Shown here in pieces: positions 46,764 through 57,758 of a stretch of DNA of 64,000 nucleotides (positions are counted from its first letter, which is position 1; every line of letters starts with the position of its first letter). The notes below the pieces were generated by a model that was not told the DNA's origin, searched no databases, and saw only the letters and a program-made list of their open reading frames with translations. The position numbers and the translations under genes are program-made. Origin of the DNA: Pseudarthrobacter sulfonivorans (GTDB lineage: Bacteria; Actinomycetota; Actinomycetes; Actinomycetales; Micrococcaceae); the NCBI RefSeq assembly GCF_024391045.1, contig NZ_JANFCZ010000002.1, forward strand, positions 1 to 64,000, given 5' to 3'.

Positions 46764-48833
46764 TCACGTCCAGCCGGTGGCAGCGAGCAAGCGCTCCTCG
46801 AACATCGGGATCATGCTTTCGACATAGGTCCGGCTCAGATGGTTGTCATCCTTATACACGTAGACATTGCCCACCACGGCCGGGCAGATGCCGCCGGCGC
46901 AGATAAAATCGCTGACATCCATCAGGTGCAGGCCTTCCACCTTCCCGCGGTAGCTCTCAAGCGGCGAAGGATCCACCAGGGACTCGTTCAGCGGCGGATT
47001 GCAGGCCGGTGCCTCCGGGGAGTAGCGCTGCACGCACTCCGGCATGCTGAAGGTGAACCGTGGGTTGTCCCGGATCCCGACGATCTCGATGCCCGCGTCG
47101 GCGATCGGCTGGATGCCTTCCAGATAGGCGGGCACTTCGGTCTCGAACGGGGATTCCTCGTGGGTCAGGGTGGCCACCGTGAAGACGGCATCCGGCCGGT
47201 GTTCGAGCACGTAGGCCGTGCTGGAGCGGTTGTACGTGTTGCATTCGGCATTCCGGGTCTCGGATTCGGCCCCGAAGCGGCAGGCCGGCATCAGCAGGGT
47301 GACCAGTTCCCAGCCGCGGGCTTCCGCGATGGGGGCCAGGGCTGCCAGGTACTGCTGCGCGTGCGAGTCCCCGAGGACAACGATCCGTTTGGTGATGTCG
47401 CCGGAGGGGATCTCCTGCCGGCACCCTTCCAGCACAGGGTCCGGCGTTGCATTGCCGTCGACGCAGGGTGCGTGGATCCCCGCCCAGTCGTTGTCGAGGG
47501 CCGCAGGGGCAGGAATGATCCGCGCGGCGGGAGCAGGCGTGCCGCCGTTCCCCTGGCTGAGCTGGGCCGCGCCCGGCGTCATTTCCCGGGGCTGCGCTGC
47601 GGTGGCTGCCTCCTCCTCGGTGAGGCTTGTCTGCCAGACCGCGACCGGCCCGGCCAGCACTGCGCAGCAGGCGGCAATGACGACGGCGGTGCGCCAGCTG
47701 CGCACCTGCGGCCAGCGCCACTCGCGGAGCGGCTTTTCGACAAAGCGGGTGGTCAGGACGGCGAGGACCATGGAGGCTCCGATGATCGCCCCGCCCTGGC
47801 TGAGGTTCGGGGACTCGACGCCGGTTGCGGCCAGTGCCAGCACCAGGACGGGCCAGTGCCATAGGTAGAGCGCGTAGGAGTTGTCGCCCAGCGAAACCAG
47901 CGGCTTCCAGCTCAGGAAACGGTCCACGCCGAACCGGCTGCCGCTTTGGCCGGCCACGATGATCGCTGCCGCCGCCAGCGTGGGCCAGAGCGCCACAAAC
48001 CCCGGGAAGGCCCGGTCCACGGTCAGTACCAGCCCGCAGGAGACCATGGCCGCCAGGCCTGCCCAGCCGAGGATGAGCCGAAGGATCTTGCCGGGATTCA
48101 GGAACGGCAGGCCGAGGGCGAGGAGTGAACCCAGGGCGAATTCCCACAGCCTGGCCCGGGTGTCGAAGTACGCGTACGCCTGGTTGGTGGCCGTCTGGTC
48201 AACCGAATAGGCCAGCGACGCAACGAGGATGGCCCCGAAAGCGGCAGCCAGCACGGCCCTATAGCTGGTGTTGAAGTGTCTCCGGAGGAGCCGCCACACC
48301 ACGGCGGATCCGGCGAAAACGAGCGGCCACAGGATAAAGACCTGCCCCTGGATGGACAGGGACCAGAAGTGCTGCAGCGGGCTCGCGCTGGCGTGGTCCT
48401 GGGCGTAATAGTCCACTGCGGTGTCCGCCAGCAGCCAGTTCTGCCGGTACAGCAGCGAGGCCCAGGCCTGGTCCAGCACTGCCGGCCAACGGCTTTGCGG
48501 GAGGACCAGCCAGGTGCCGGCGAGGACGCCGAGGATCACTACGACGGCGGCGGGCAGCAACCGTTTGAACAGGTGCAGCCAGTGCCGGAGGAGGTTGAGG
48601 GAGGTCCCCGATTCGACCTTCCTGACGAAGGACAAAGTCAGGAGGAAGGCAGAGATCAGGAGGAAGATATCCACCCCGCCGGAGACCCGGCCCAGCCACA
48701 CGTGGTAGGTCACCACCATCAGGACTGCGAGCGCGCGGAGCCCCTGCACTTCCGGTCGGAAGCCGGGTTTCCGTGGTGTGCCGGTGCGGCCGGTCGTACC
48801 GCCGGGGGCAGCTTCTGTTCCCGCAATCAACAC
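46764..48833 (-). CDS. Acyltransferase-3 / SGNH hydrolase fusion (OafA-type)
   Basis: 689 residues from the GTG at 48833, chosen because GAAGGG sits six bases upstream. The N-terminal membrane domain has about ten helices, starting FRPEVQGLRALAVLMVVTYHVWL, the Acyl_transf_3 signature. The C-terminal domain is SGNH type: VVLGDSHAQQYLAALAP carries the Ser, and DDNHLSRTYVESM the Asp/His. Such proteins O-acetylate extracellular glycans or peptidoglycan. Divergent from the DUF389 gene. Confidence 0.9.
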   Translation of the reverse strand: MLIAGTEAAPGGTTGRTGTPRKPGFRPEVQGLRALAVLMVVTYHVWLGRVSGGVDIFLLISAFLLTLSFVRKVESGTSLNLLRHWLHLFKRLLPAAVVVILGVLAGTWLVLPQSRWPAVLDQAWASLLYRQNWLLADTAVDYYAQDHASASPLQHFWSLSIQGQVFILWPLVFAGSAVVWRLLRRHFNTSYRAVLAAAFGAILVASLAYSVDQTATNQAYAYFDTRARLWEFALGSLLALGLPFLNPGKILRLILGWAGLAAMVSCGLVLTVDRAFPGFVALWPTLAAAAIIVAGQSGSRFGVDRFLSWKPLVSLGDNSYALYLWHWPVLVLALAATGVESPNLSQGGAIIGASMVLAVLTTRFVEKPLREWRWPQVRSWRTAVVIAACCAVLAGPVAVWQTSLTEEEAATAAQPREMTPGAAQLSQGNGGTPAPAARIIPAPAALDNDWAGIHAPCVDGNATPDPVLEGCRQEIPSGDITKRIVVLGDSHAQQYLAALAPIAEARGWELVTLLMPACRFGAESETRNAECNTYNRSSTAYVLEHRPDAVFTVATLTHEESPFETEVPAYLEGIQPIADAGIEIVGIRDNPRFTFSMPECVQRYSPEAPACNPPLNESLVDPSPLESYRGKVEGLHLMDVSDFICAGGICPAVVGNVYVYKDDNHLSRTYVESMIPMFEERLLAATGWT

Positions 48834-48963
48834 AAGTGACCCTTCAAGACCGGCTGGCAAAAACATCAAGCCTACGGACAGGCCTCGTCCAAGGCCAATC
48901 AGACCCGCCGGGGCGGCGCGCCGCAACGAACTAAGCTGGCCACTACCAGGGAAGGGAGCGGGC

Positions 48964-49932
48964 GTGATTGTCCAGCTGCGGATTTGTGTGCCCGAAGAGC
49001 TGTCGGCGGTGGCGCTGCAGGCTTGCCAGGAACAGGTCGGAACGGCTGAAACGGCGTTCTACCCGGGCGCATCCGTGTTGCCCGAAGGCGATGTCATCGA
49101 GGTGCAGGCCGCCAGGGAGGCGGTGGAGGAGCTGCTCGAGAAGCTTCACGTCCTCAAGGTGCAGGAAGTGGGCTCGATCGTGATTGCCATGCCGGAACTG
49201 GTGTTGTCCCGGCGTGCAGAGACTGCGGAATCGTCCGCGCCCGGAGATGGTGCGGACGCCATGATCTGGGACGAAGTCAGCCACCAAACGGGCGAGGACT
49301 CCCGGCTCACGTGGAGTTACCTTGCCTTCCTGGTACTGGCCACACAGCTCGCAGCGATCGGCATCGTGACCAACTCCACTATCGCGATCGTCGGGGCCAT
49401 GGCCGTGGGTCCGGAGTTCGGCCCCTTGGCCGCATTGGCAGTGGCGCTGGCGAGACGGCAGTGGGCCCTGGGGCGCCGGGCCGCCCTGGCGCTGGGAGTG
49501 GGTTTTCCGGTGGCCATGCTCCTGGCGGCCCTGACTGCCTGGTTGTCCGTCCCCCTGGGCCTCTTTCCCGCCGATGCGCTGGATACCGGGTCCGCCGTCG
49601 AATTCATCTACCACCCGGGACCGTATTCACTGATCGTGGCCGTCCTGGCCGGAGCCGCCGGAATGCTTTCCGTCATCAGCCGCCGTTCCGCGGCGCTCAT
49701 CGGGGTTTTTATCTCGGTCACCACCGTCCCGGCGGCCGGTTTCGTGGCGGTAGCCCTGGTCCTGGGCGAATTCCAGAAAGCAGCAGGGTCGGCGTTCCAA
49801 CTGCTGCTCAACCTTGTGGGAATTGTTGTGTCCGCCGTGGCCGTCCTCCTGTTCTACCGTGTGGTGTCCAGACGGCTACCCGAAGCAGCGGCCCGGCAGC
49901 TGAGGTGGCAGCTGCGGCGGACCCGCGGATGA
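48964..49932 (+). CDS. DUF389 membrane protein
   Basis: 322 residues from a GTG with GGGAAGGGAG upstream. A ferredoxin-like soluble N-terminus (about 1-85) precedes a DUF389 region with about five or six helices, including IVTNSTIAIVGAMAVGPEFGPLAALAVAL. The C-terminus is basic. The function of the family is unknown; it is probably a transporter or sensor. Confidence 0.88.
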   Translation: MIVQLRICVPEELSAVALQACQEQVGTAETAFYPGASVLPEGDVIEVQAAREAVEELLEKLHVLKVQEVGSIVIAMPELVLSRRAETAESSAPGDGADAMIWDEVSHQTGEDSRLTWSYLAFLVLATQLAAIGIVTNSTIAIVGAMAVGPEFGPLAALAVALARRQWALGRRAALALGVGFPVAMLLAALTAWLSVPLGLFPADALDTGSAVEFIYHPGPYSLIVAVLAGAAGMLSVISRRSAALIGVFISVTTVPAAGFVAVALVLGEFQKAAGSAFQLLLNLVGIVVSAVAVLLFYRVVSRRLPEAAARQLRWQLRRTRG

Positions 49933-49938
49933 CCGGGG

Positions 49939-51462
49939 CTAGGAACGCAGCAGCCCGCGCAGCGTCTGGATGGTGTCCGCCTCCGCCGCCGTTTTGTCCT
50001 CGCGGTACCGCTTCACCCGCGCGAACCGCAGGGCGATCCCGCCCGGATAGCGGGAGGACTGCTGGACGCCGTCGATCGCTATTTCGACGACGGTGACGGG
50101 CTCCACCCAGACAGTACCGGCAGTGCGCCGCACCTCAAGCTCCTGGAACCGCCCGGTCTGCCAGCTCAGCAGCGCGTCGGTAAGGCCCTTGAACGTCTTC
50201 CCCACCATCACATAGCCGCCCGGTTCGCCGAACTCGCCGGCAGGGTCCAGGGCACCGAGATGCAGGTTCGACAGCAGCCCCGTGCGCCGCCCTGAGCCCC
50301 ACTCGCAGGCCAGCACCACGAGGTCGTACGTGAGGACGGGCTTCACTTTGATCCAGTTGGAACCACGCCGTCCGGCCGCATACGCCGATCCCACGGCTTT
50401 CACCACCACGCCCTCATGCCCCGCCGCGAGCGCATCGCGGGACACCCGTTCGGCAACAGCCGCGTCCGCAGTGACCTCCCCCGGAATCCGGTAGTCCGGG
50501 GCGATCCGCTCGAGCACGCCGATGCGCGCGGACAACGGTTCGTCGAGCAGGTCACGTCCGTCCAGGTGCAGCACGTCGAAGAACCACGGATGGAGCACCG
50601 TGGCCCGCGCGGCGTCCGCCCCGAAGCGGGACATGGTCTCCTGGAACGGCCGCGGGCCGCCGTCCTCGTCCAGGGTGAGGGTCTCGCCGTCGAGAATCAC
50701 GTCGCGGACCCGCAGTCCGCGCACCACCTCCACCACCTCGGGCAGCCGGTGGGTCACGTCGGCCAGGGTGCGGGTGAAGATGCGCACCTCGTCGCCGAGG
50801 CGATGCACCTGGATGCGGGCGCCGTCGAGCTTGTATTCCACGGAGGCTTCCCCTGTAACCTCCAGCGCCGCGCTGGCGCTGGCGGCGGTTGCGGCGAGCA
50901 TGGGCTGCACGGGACGCCCAACGACGAGGCCGACGGCGTCGAGCTCGGCTGCGGTGCCTGTGATGGCCAGCAGTGCCGTCCCGCCCAGGTCCCCGGACAG
51001 CATGGCGGCGCGGCGAACTGAGTCAACCGGCTTCCCGGCGGCGCGGGCGATTGCGTCCGTCAACACCCCTTCCAGGGCACCGGTCCGCAGTTCCCCGAGC
51101 AGCACCCCGGCGATGAAGGCCTGCTCGCGGTCGGTGGCTGCCGCCGTGAGCGTCCGGAGGGTGGCGGCACGTTCCGCGGCCGACCCCGCACCTGCGGTGG
51201 CGTGCAGGTTATCCAGTGCGGCATCCAGATCAGCGACCGTCAGGCCCGGTTCCCCGGCTGGCTCCCCCATCGCCGCGGTCATTCCGCGCCAGCCGATGCC
51301 GACCCGGCCCTGCCGCGGCTTGGCGGCGAGCATTCCGACGGCGGCGGCCACGTCCCCGGGTTCAAGCCGGCGCAGCAGGTCCGCCAGTGCCTCGACTTTC
51401 GCGAGCCGGGACCGGGTGGCCGCAACAGCGTCCGAGGTTTTCACGAGCTCGTTGAGCAGCAT
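49939..51462 (-). CDS. ligB: ATP-dependent DNA ligase (LigB type)
   Basis: 507 residues from ATG 51462; the open frame upstream encodes nothing recognisable. A helical N-terminal DNA-binding domain (1-180) precedes the adenylation domain with Lys211 in VEYKLDGARIQVHR, VILDGETLTL and GVVVKAVGSAYAAGRRGSNWIKVKP, followed by the OB domain. Actinobacteria use NAD-dependent LigA for replication; LigB-type enzymes are accessory. No Ku or polymerase domain is fused. It is convergent with the DUF389 gene. Confidence 0.93.
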   Translation of the reverse strand: MLLNELVKTSDAVAATRSRLAKVEALADLLRRLEPGDVAAAVGMLAAKPRQGRVGIGWRGMTAAMGEPAGEPGLTVADLDAALDNLHATAGAGSAAERAATLRTLTAAATDREQAFIAGVLLGELRTGALEGVLTDAIARAAGKPVDSVRRAAMLSGDLGGTALLAITGTAAELDAVGLVVGRPVQPMLAATAASASAALEVTGEASVEYKLDGARIQVHRLGDEVRIFTRTLADVTHRLPEVVEVVRGLRVRDVILDGETLTLDEDGGPRPFQETMSRFGADAARATVLHPWFFDVLHLDGRDLLDEPLSARIGVLERIAPDYRIPGEVTADAAVAERVSRDALAAGHEGVVVKAVGSAYAAGRRGSNWIKVKPVLTYDLVVLACEWGSGRRTGLLSNLHLGALDPAGEFGEPGGYVMVGKTFKGLTDALLSWQTGRFQELEVRRTAGTVWVEPVTVVEIAIDGVQQSSRYPGGIALRFARVKRYREDKTAAEADTIQTLRGLLRS

Positions 51463-51525
51463 GGCACCAGTCTGCCACGACCGAAACGCTGGACAGCGGC
51501 AGGAACGCAGCTTGAGAATGAACGC

Positions 51526-52125
51526 ATGGGCATCATCGTCGCGAACCTGTTCATGACCCTCGACGGCGTCTACCAGGCGCCCGGAGGCCGCGAAGAAGAC
51601 ACTGAAGGCGGCTTCGACTACGGCGGCTGGCAGGCGCCGGTATCGGACGACGCGGCCGGCGCGGCCATTGGTGCGGAGATCGCCCGCATCGACGCCCTGC
51701 TGCTCGGCCGGAAGACGTACGACATCTTCGCGGCTTACTGGCCGAACCAATCCGACGACATCGGCGCCACGCTGAACCGGGTGCCCAAGTTTGTTGTGTC
51801 CAGGACCCTGACCGATCCGGACTGGGCGGGCACGGCGGTGCTTCCGGACGCCGCTGCGGCCGGCCGGCTCCGCGAGGAATACGATCAGGTGCACATGTTC
51901 GGCAGCGGGGTCCTCATCCGCTCGCTGCTTGAGGCTGACGTGCTGGACCGCCTCCACCTCTGGCTCTATCCAGTCACGCTGGGGCAGGGCAAACGCCTGT
52001 TCGACGCCGGGACCATCCCCGCTACCTTCCGGCTTGCTGAGCCCGCGCGCAGTTTCCCGAAGGGTGCGGTGTCCCTGGTCTACGAGCGCGCCGGCGCCGT
52101 TGAAACCAGGGAGATGGGCGCCTAG
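51526..52125 (+). CDS. RibD C-terminal/dihydrofolate-reductase-like protein
   Basis: 199 residues. It begins GIIVANLFMTLDGVYQAPGG and contains LLGRKTYDIFAAYWP, KFVVSRTLTDPDWAG and HMFGSGVLIRSLLEADVLD, the RibD_C pattern found in YyaP/YwjB-type reductases. Substrate unknown; likely NADPH-dependent. It is divergent from ligB and is followed by a canonical terminator. Confidence 0.88.
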   Translation: MGIIVANLFMTLDGVYQAPGGREEDTEGGFDYGGWQAPVSDDAAGAAIGAEIARIDALLLGRKTYDIFAAYWPNQSDDIGATLNRVPKFVVSRTLTDPDWAGTAVLPDAAAAGRLREEYDQVHMFGSGVLIRSLLEADVLDRLHLWLYPVTLGQGKRLFDAGTIPATFRLAEPARSFPKGAVSLVYERAGAVETREMGA

Positions 52126-52132
52126 ACGCACA

Positions 52133-52166
52133 AAAAACCGGTCCAGCGGAAGCTGGACCGGTTTTT
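52133..52166. terminator. Bidirectional rho-independent terminator
   Basis: AAAAACCGGTCCAGC and its exact complement flank a GGAA loop, giving a U-tract in either direction. It serves the convergent reductase and groEL genes. The most canonical terminator in the window. Confidence 0.93.
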
Positions 52167-52191
52167 GTTGTGCGGAGACGCGGGTGGGGCC

Positions 52192-53814
<1,623 letters not shown>

Positions 53815-53825
53815 TCAAGACAGAA

Positions 53826-53869
53826 CCCCGCGCAGCTGACCAGCGGAATGCATGGTCAGCGGCACGGGG
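53826..53869 (-). other. Hairpin between groES and groEL
   Basis: CCCCG and GCTGACCA pair with TGGTCAGC and CGGGG, separated by a symmetric four-by-four internal loop and a ten-base apical loop. In the transcript a run of six U residues lies before, not after, the stem, so it is not a normal terminator. It may affect RNA processing or the ratio of the two products. Confidence 0.5.
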
Positions 53870-53880
53870 ATCCAAAAAAG

Positions 53881-54174
53881 TTACTTTACGACGATCGCCA
53901 GAACGTCGCGGGCGGACAGCACGAGGTACTCGGTGCCGCCGGTCTTGACTTCGGTTCCACCGTACTTGGAGTAGATAACGACGTCGCCAACGGCTACGTC
54001 GACCGGAACGCGGTTGCCGTCTTCGAAGCGGCCGGGGCCTACTGCAACAACTTCACCCTCCTGCGGCTTCTCCTGTGCGGAGTCCGGGATAACCAGGCCG
54101 GAAGCCGTGGTCTGCTCGGCTTCGAGCGGGCGGACAACAATACGATCCTCAAGAGGCTTAATAGAGACCGACAC
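53881..54174 (-). CDS. groS: Co-chaperonin GroES
   Basis: 97 residues from a GTG with GAAGGAGAGG upstream; this gives the family start [20 protein letters not shown], whereas the longer open frame does not. The mobile loop ([21 protein letters not shown]) is complete. The C-terminus ends [16 protein letters not shown]. GroES caps the GroEL ring. First gene of the operon. Confidence 0.96.
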   Translation of the reverse strand: MSVSIKPLEDRIVVRPLEAEQTTASGLVIPDSAQEKPQEGEVVAVGPGRFEDGNRVPVDVAVGDVVIYSKYGGTEVKTGGTEYLVLSARDVLAIVVK

Positions 54175-54287
54175 TCGGACCTCTCCTTCTACGTCAGCGA
54201 AATTCGTGGACAGTTGAGCTGCGTCGCCGTGGCTGGCAAACCGTCGTCGCGGTGCCGGCAGCAGCCTGGCTGGCAGCTCTTCATGTG

Positions 54288-54314
54288 TTAGCACCCTCCT
54301 AGGGAGAGTGCTAA
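54288..54314. promoter_or_regulatory. CIRCE element 1 of groESL
   Basis: TTAGCACCC-N9-GAGTGCTAA, one mismatch from the CIRCE consensus. It lies just downstream of the predicted transcription start, so bound HrcA would block early elongation. Confidence 0.92.
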
Positions 54315-54319
54315 TGACG

Positions 54320-54348
54320 ACTCTATGTACTCGTTAGCACTCGGTCAA
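54320..54348 (-). promoter_or_regulatory. groESL promoter
   Basis: On the minus strand TTGACC (54343-54348) and TAGAGT (54320-54325) are separated by exactly 17 bases, a good fit to a primary sigma factor promoter. It lies between and overlapping the two CIRCE elements. Confidence 0.85.
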
Positions 54349-54360
54349 GGCGAGTGCCAG
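54334..54360. promoter_or_regulatory. CIRCE element 2 of groESL
   Basis: TTAGCACTC-N9-GAGTGCCAG: one arm is perfect, the other has two changes. It covers the -35 box of the promoter. The remaining part of the 303-base divergent region (54175-54477) holds the long groES leader and the start region of the AI-2E gene; no other element was seen. Confidence 0.85.
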
Positions 54361-54477
54361 AATTATGTCCCTGGTGAACAACCTGTTGCTCTGGAAACCG
54401 CTGCCCGGACCTCACCGGCCGCGGGCGCGCGGCGGGCCGGCCTGTTTGATATCAGCGCAGGTTCGGATAATGGCCTG

Positions 54478-55599
54478 ATGGACAGTAACGAAACCCCCGG
54501 CACATCCAACGGCGTTCCGTCACCCCAGCCACCGCCGCCCTCGTTTTCGGCCAGAATGGCCGTGCTGTGGGGGGATGGCCTGGGCAAGGCCGCAGTCCGG
54601 TCCATCCAAGTACTCGCCGTGGGCGCCGTCGCCTGGGCGGCGGTTGTCGCCGCCACCCGGATTCCGCTGGTCACCACTCCTGTCCTGCTTGCCCTGATCC
54701 TGGCGTCAGCCATGGCGCCCGTCGTCCGGTGGCTGGCCGGCCACGGATGGCCGCGGGCCCTGGCCGTGCTCTCCTCGTTCCTGGTGATCCTCGCCGCCAG
54801 CGCCGGAATTATCGGGGGAATCGTGACACTGGTCCGGCAGCAGGCCGGAGCCCTCGCGGTCCGTGCGGAAGCCGGCATCGCCGAGCTGCAAAAGTCCATC
54901 ACCACGGGGCCGCTGCCCTTCTCCAAGGACCAGATCAGTGCAGCCCAGGCCGAATTCCAGAAGTTCCTCTCCGGCGGAAGCCTGGGCGCCGACGCCCTGA
55001 CGGGCCTGCGGACCGCCGGGGAGATCGCCGCCGGCACCGTCCTCACCGCCGTGATCCTGTTTTTCTTCCTCAAGGACGGAGAGAAAATCCGGACCTTCCT
55101 CATCGGCTTCCTTCCGGCCGGCCACCGAGGGACAGCGCACCTGGCCGCCGAACGCAGCCTGCTGGTGCTGGGCAGTTATGTGCGTGGAACCTTGATCATC
55201 GCCGCCATCGACGCCGTCATGGTCCTGGCAGGACTGCTGATCCTGCGGGTTCCGCTGGCGGTGCCCCTGGCTGCGGTGGTGTTCCTTGGCGGCTTCGTAC
55301 CAATCATCGGGGCCACCGCCGCCGGGAGCCTGGCGGTCCTGGTGGCCTTGGTGGAAAACGGCCCCGTGCCCGCCCTGATAGTCCTGATCATCCTGGTGGT
55401 CGCCAATCAGTTCGAACATCACGTACTGCAGCCCATCTTCATGGGCCGCGTCCTGCGGATCCATGGACTGGTGATCATCCTGGCGCTGGCGGCAGGGGCA
55501 ACACTGGCCGGCGTCATTGGCGCCCTGCTCGCGGTCCCGCTCACCGCCGTCGGCTGGACCATCTACCGGACGGTGGCAGCGAGCCGGACCACAAACTAA
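54478..55599 (+). CDS. AI-2E family transporter (PerM/TqsA type)
   Basis: 373 residues from ATG 54478. A disordered Pro-rich N-terminus (30 residues) precedes eight or so membrane helices and a soluble loop between helices 3 and 4. The family pattern FFLKDGEKIRTFLIGFLP, GTLIIAAIDAVMVLAGLLIL and PIIGATAAG is present. The family includes quorum-signal exporters and Na+(Li+)/H+ antiporters, so the name does not prove AI-2 transport. Divergent from groESL. Confidence 0.88.
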   Translation: MDSNETPGTSNGVPSPQPPPPSFSARMAVLWGDGLGKAAVRSIQVLAVGAVAWAAVVAATRIPLVTTPVLLALILASAMAPVVRWLAGHGWPRALAVLSSFLVILAASAGIIGGIVTLVRQQAGALAVRAEAGIAELQKSITTGPLPFSKDQISAAQAEFQKFLSGGSLGADALTGLRTAGEIAAGTVLTAVILFFFLKDGEKIRTFLIGFLPAGHRGTAHLAAERSLLVLGSYVRGTLIIAAIDAVMVLAGLLILRVPLAVPLAAVVFLGGFVPIIGATAAGSLAVLVALVENGPVPALIVLIILVVANQFEHHVLQPIFMGRVLRIHGLVIILALAAGATLAGVIGALLAVPLTAVGWTIYRTVAASRTTN

Positions 55600-55649
55600 G
55601 CGCAGCGCCCTACCCTGAACTATGACCCTCCTACGGATGGAGCAATTTC

Positions 55650-57245
55650 ATGTCTGAGCACAGCAACGCCACGCCCGCACCCGCCGGGGACAGCGTCCCC
55701 CTCGCCGGCTCGGAACGCCCGGCAGCGGCAAGGATCCAGGCCACGCACGGCCCTGTCGATCCAGCCCGCAGAATCGAGGTGACGGTAATCCTGCGCCGTC
55801 AGGAACCGCTGACGCAGATGCCCGCCGAACCGATGTCCCGCGAGGAGCTCGCGGACCGCCACGGAGCCGCCGCCGACGACCTGCGGCTTGCCACCGATAC
55901 GTTCACCCGGCTCGGCGCGGAAATCCTCGACGCCGACCCGGCCTCCCGCCGGTTGCGGCTGGCCGGAACCGTCGAACAGTTAAGCCGCTTTTTCGGCACC
56001 CGCCTGGAAGAAGTGACCAGCAGCGGCCCCCACGGGCACGACATCACCCACCGGCACCGGACCGGCACGCTGAGAATCCCGCGCGAACTGGACGGAATCG
56101 TCACGGCCGTGCTGGGCCTGGACGACCGCCCTCAGGCACGTGCGCAGTTCCACGCCATCCCGCTGGCCGCGGCCCGTACCAGCTACACCCCGCCGGAACT
56201 GGCACGGATCTACGACTTCCCCGCCGGCGCCGACGGCAGCGGCCAGAGCGTCGCCATCATCGAACTCGGCGGCGGTTTCGGCCAGGCGGACCTGGACACC
56301 TACTTCGCAGGCCTGGGGATCACCGGGCCCACCGTCACCGCCGTTGGTGTCGACGGCGCCGCCAACCAGCCGGGGCAGGATCCCACCGGGGCGGACGGCG
56401 AAGTACTCCTCGACATCGAGGTGGTCGGCGCCCTGGTCCCGAAGGCAGCCGTCCTGGTCTACTTCGCACCAAACACCGACGCCGGCTTCCTCGACGCCAT
56501 CATCAACGCGTCCCACGCAACCCCGACGCCGGCGGCCATCAGCATCAGCTGGGGCCAGAGCGAGGACGAATGGACCGCCCAGGCCCGGACGGCCTTTGAC
56601 CAGGCCCTGGCGGATGCTTCAGCTCTCGGCGTCACCGTCACTGCGGCGGCCGGGGATAACGGCAGCACCGACGGGGCGACGGACGGCAAAGACCACGCCG
56701 ATTTCCCCGCTTCCAGCCCGCACGCGCTGGCCTGCGGCGGCACCCGCCTCGATGCCAACCCCTCCACCGGAACCATCAGCGCCGAAACCGTCTGGAACGA
56801 CGGACCGCATTCAGCCACCGGAGGCGGCTACAGCGATACTTTCCCCACCCCGGCGTGGCAGAAAAAAGCAGCCACCCACGGCGGCCACCACACGCCGGTC
56901 CCGAAACCCGTCCCCGGGGGCCGGGGCCGAGGGGTCCCGGACGTAAGCGGGGTCGCGGACCCGCAGACGGGCTACAAGGTCAGGGTGGACGGCAAGGACA
57001 TGGTCATCGGGGGAACCAGCGCCGTCGCGCCCCTCTGGGCCGCCCTCATCACGCTGTTTGCCCAGTCAACCAACCGGCATTTCGGGCAGATCCAGCCGCT
57101 GCTCTACAGCCGGACGGCGGGGTTCCGCGATGTCACTGCCGGCAACAACGGCACCTACCAGGCCGCTGCCGGCTGGGATCCGTGCACAGGCCTCGGCAGC
57201 CCGGACGGAAAGGCACTGCTGGCGGCCATCAACTCCGGCAGTTAA
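55650..57245 (+). CDS. S53 family peptidase (sedolisin/kumamolisin type)
   Basis: 531 residues. The N-terminal pro-kumamolisin activation domain (about 40-170) is followed by the catalytic domain. The Ser-Glu-Asp triad is Glu251, Asp255 (DGEVLLDIEV) and Ser457 (GGTSAVAPLWA); the oxyanion Asp336 lies in AAAGDNGST. The Ca-binding end (FRDVTAGNNGTY, GWDPCTGLGSPDG) is complete. There is no signal peptide or twin-Arg motif, which is odd for an acid-active secreted protease. The gene stands alone. Confidence 0.93.
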   Translation: MSEHSNATPAPAGDSVPLAGSERPAAARIQATHGPVDPARRIEVTVILRRQEPLTQMPAEPMSREELADRHGAAADDLRLATDTFTRLGAEILDADPASRRLRLAGTVEQLSRFFGTRLEEVTSSGPHGHDITHRHRTGTLRIPRELDGIVTAVLGLDDRPQARAQFHAIPLAAARTSYTPPELARIYDFPAGADGSGQSVAIIELGGGFGQADLDTYFAGLGITGPTVTAVGVDGAANQPGQDPTGADGEVLLDIEVVGALVPKAAVLVYFAPNTDAGFLDAIINASHATPTPAAISISWGQSEDEWTAQARTAFDQALADASALGVTVTAAAGDNGSTDGATDGKDHADFPASSPHALACGGTRLDANPSTGTISAETVWNDGPHSATGGGYSDTFPTPAWQKKAATHGGHHTPVPKPVPGGRGRGVPDVSGVADPQTGYKVRVDGKDMVIGGTSAVAPLWAALITLFAQSTNRHFGQIQPLLYSRTAGFRDVTAGNNGTYQAAAGWDPCTGLGSPDGKALLAAINSGS

Positions 57246-57289
57246 GGGGGCGCGGAGCAGGGCTGGGACGTTCAGGACCGCCCGCAACT

Positions 57290-57321
57290 GCGGCACCCCG
57301 CCGTGCCTGACGGGGTGCCGC
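57290..57321. terminator. Hairpin between the S53 peptidase and the next gene
   Basis: GCGGCACCCCG (57290-57300) and CGGGGTGCCGC (57311-57321) are exact complements around a ten-base loop. It serves two convergent genes; no U-tract. Confidence 0.8.
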
Positions 57322-57322
57322 C

Positions 57323-57703
57323 TCAGCCCGCGAGGTCGTCGAAATCCACGTCCTCGTCGCCGTCGTCACCTTCATCAGCGGTGCCGCGCTTGAGGTAGAG
57401 CACCACGGCGCCGCCCACGGCGGCCAGCAGCGAAATCACCAGCAGGATGATGGCGCCCACGCGGGCCCCGGAGTACAGGTCCCGGATCTGCCGGGCTTCG
57501 TCCGTGGCGTCCTGGATGTCCTTGCCGCCCACGGAATACACCGTGGCGTTGAAGGTGTCCAGGAAGAAGATGATCACCAGCAGGGCGATGCAGACAACGG
57601 CTACCGCGGCTCCGGCAATCAGGGCGGGGCGGGCGATCTTCACCAGATCCGTGCGGCTGTTTTGGGGCGTTCCGGACGGCTGGGTGCCTGCGCTGTCTTC
57701 CAT
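57323..57703 (-). CDS. Hypothetical two-helix membrane protein
   Basis: 126 residues from ATG 57703; a farther start (57760) would overlap the divergent methyltransferase gene. Two membrane helices (LIAGAAVAVVCIALLVIIFF and VGAIILLVISLLAAVGGAVVLYL) flank a soluble loop of about 40 residues. The C-terminus is strongly acidic (DEGDDGDEDVDFDDLAG). No family recognised. Confidence 0.7.
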   Translation of the reverse strand: MEDSAGTQPSGTPQNSRTDLVKIARPALIAGAAVAVVCIALLVIIFFLDTFNATVYSVGGKDIQDATDEARQIRDLYSGARVGAIILLVISLLAAVGGAVVLYLKRGTADEGDDGDEDVDFDDLAG

Positions 57704-57758
57704 ATCTTCAACCCTAGCCGGAACAGGACGCCGGACCATCTCCACTAGGCTTGAATGC

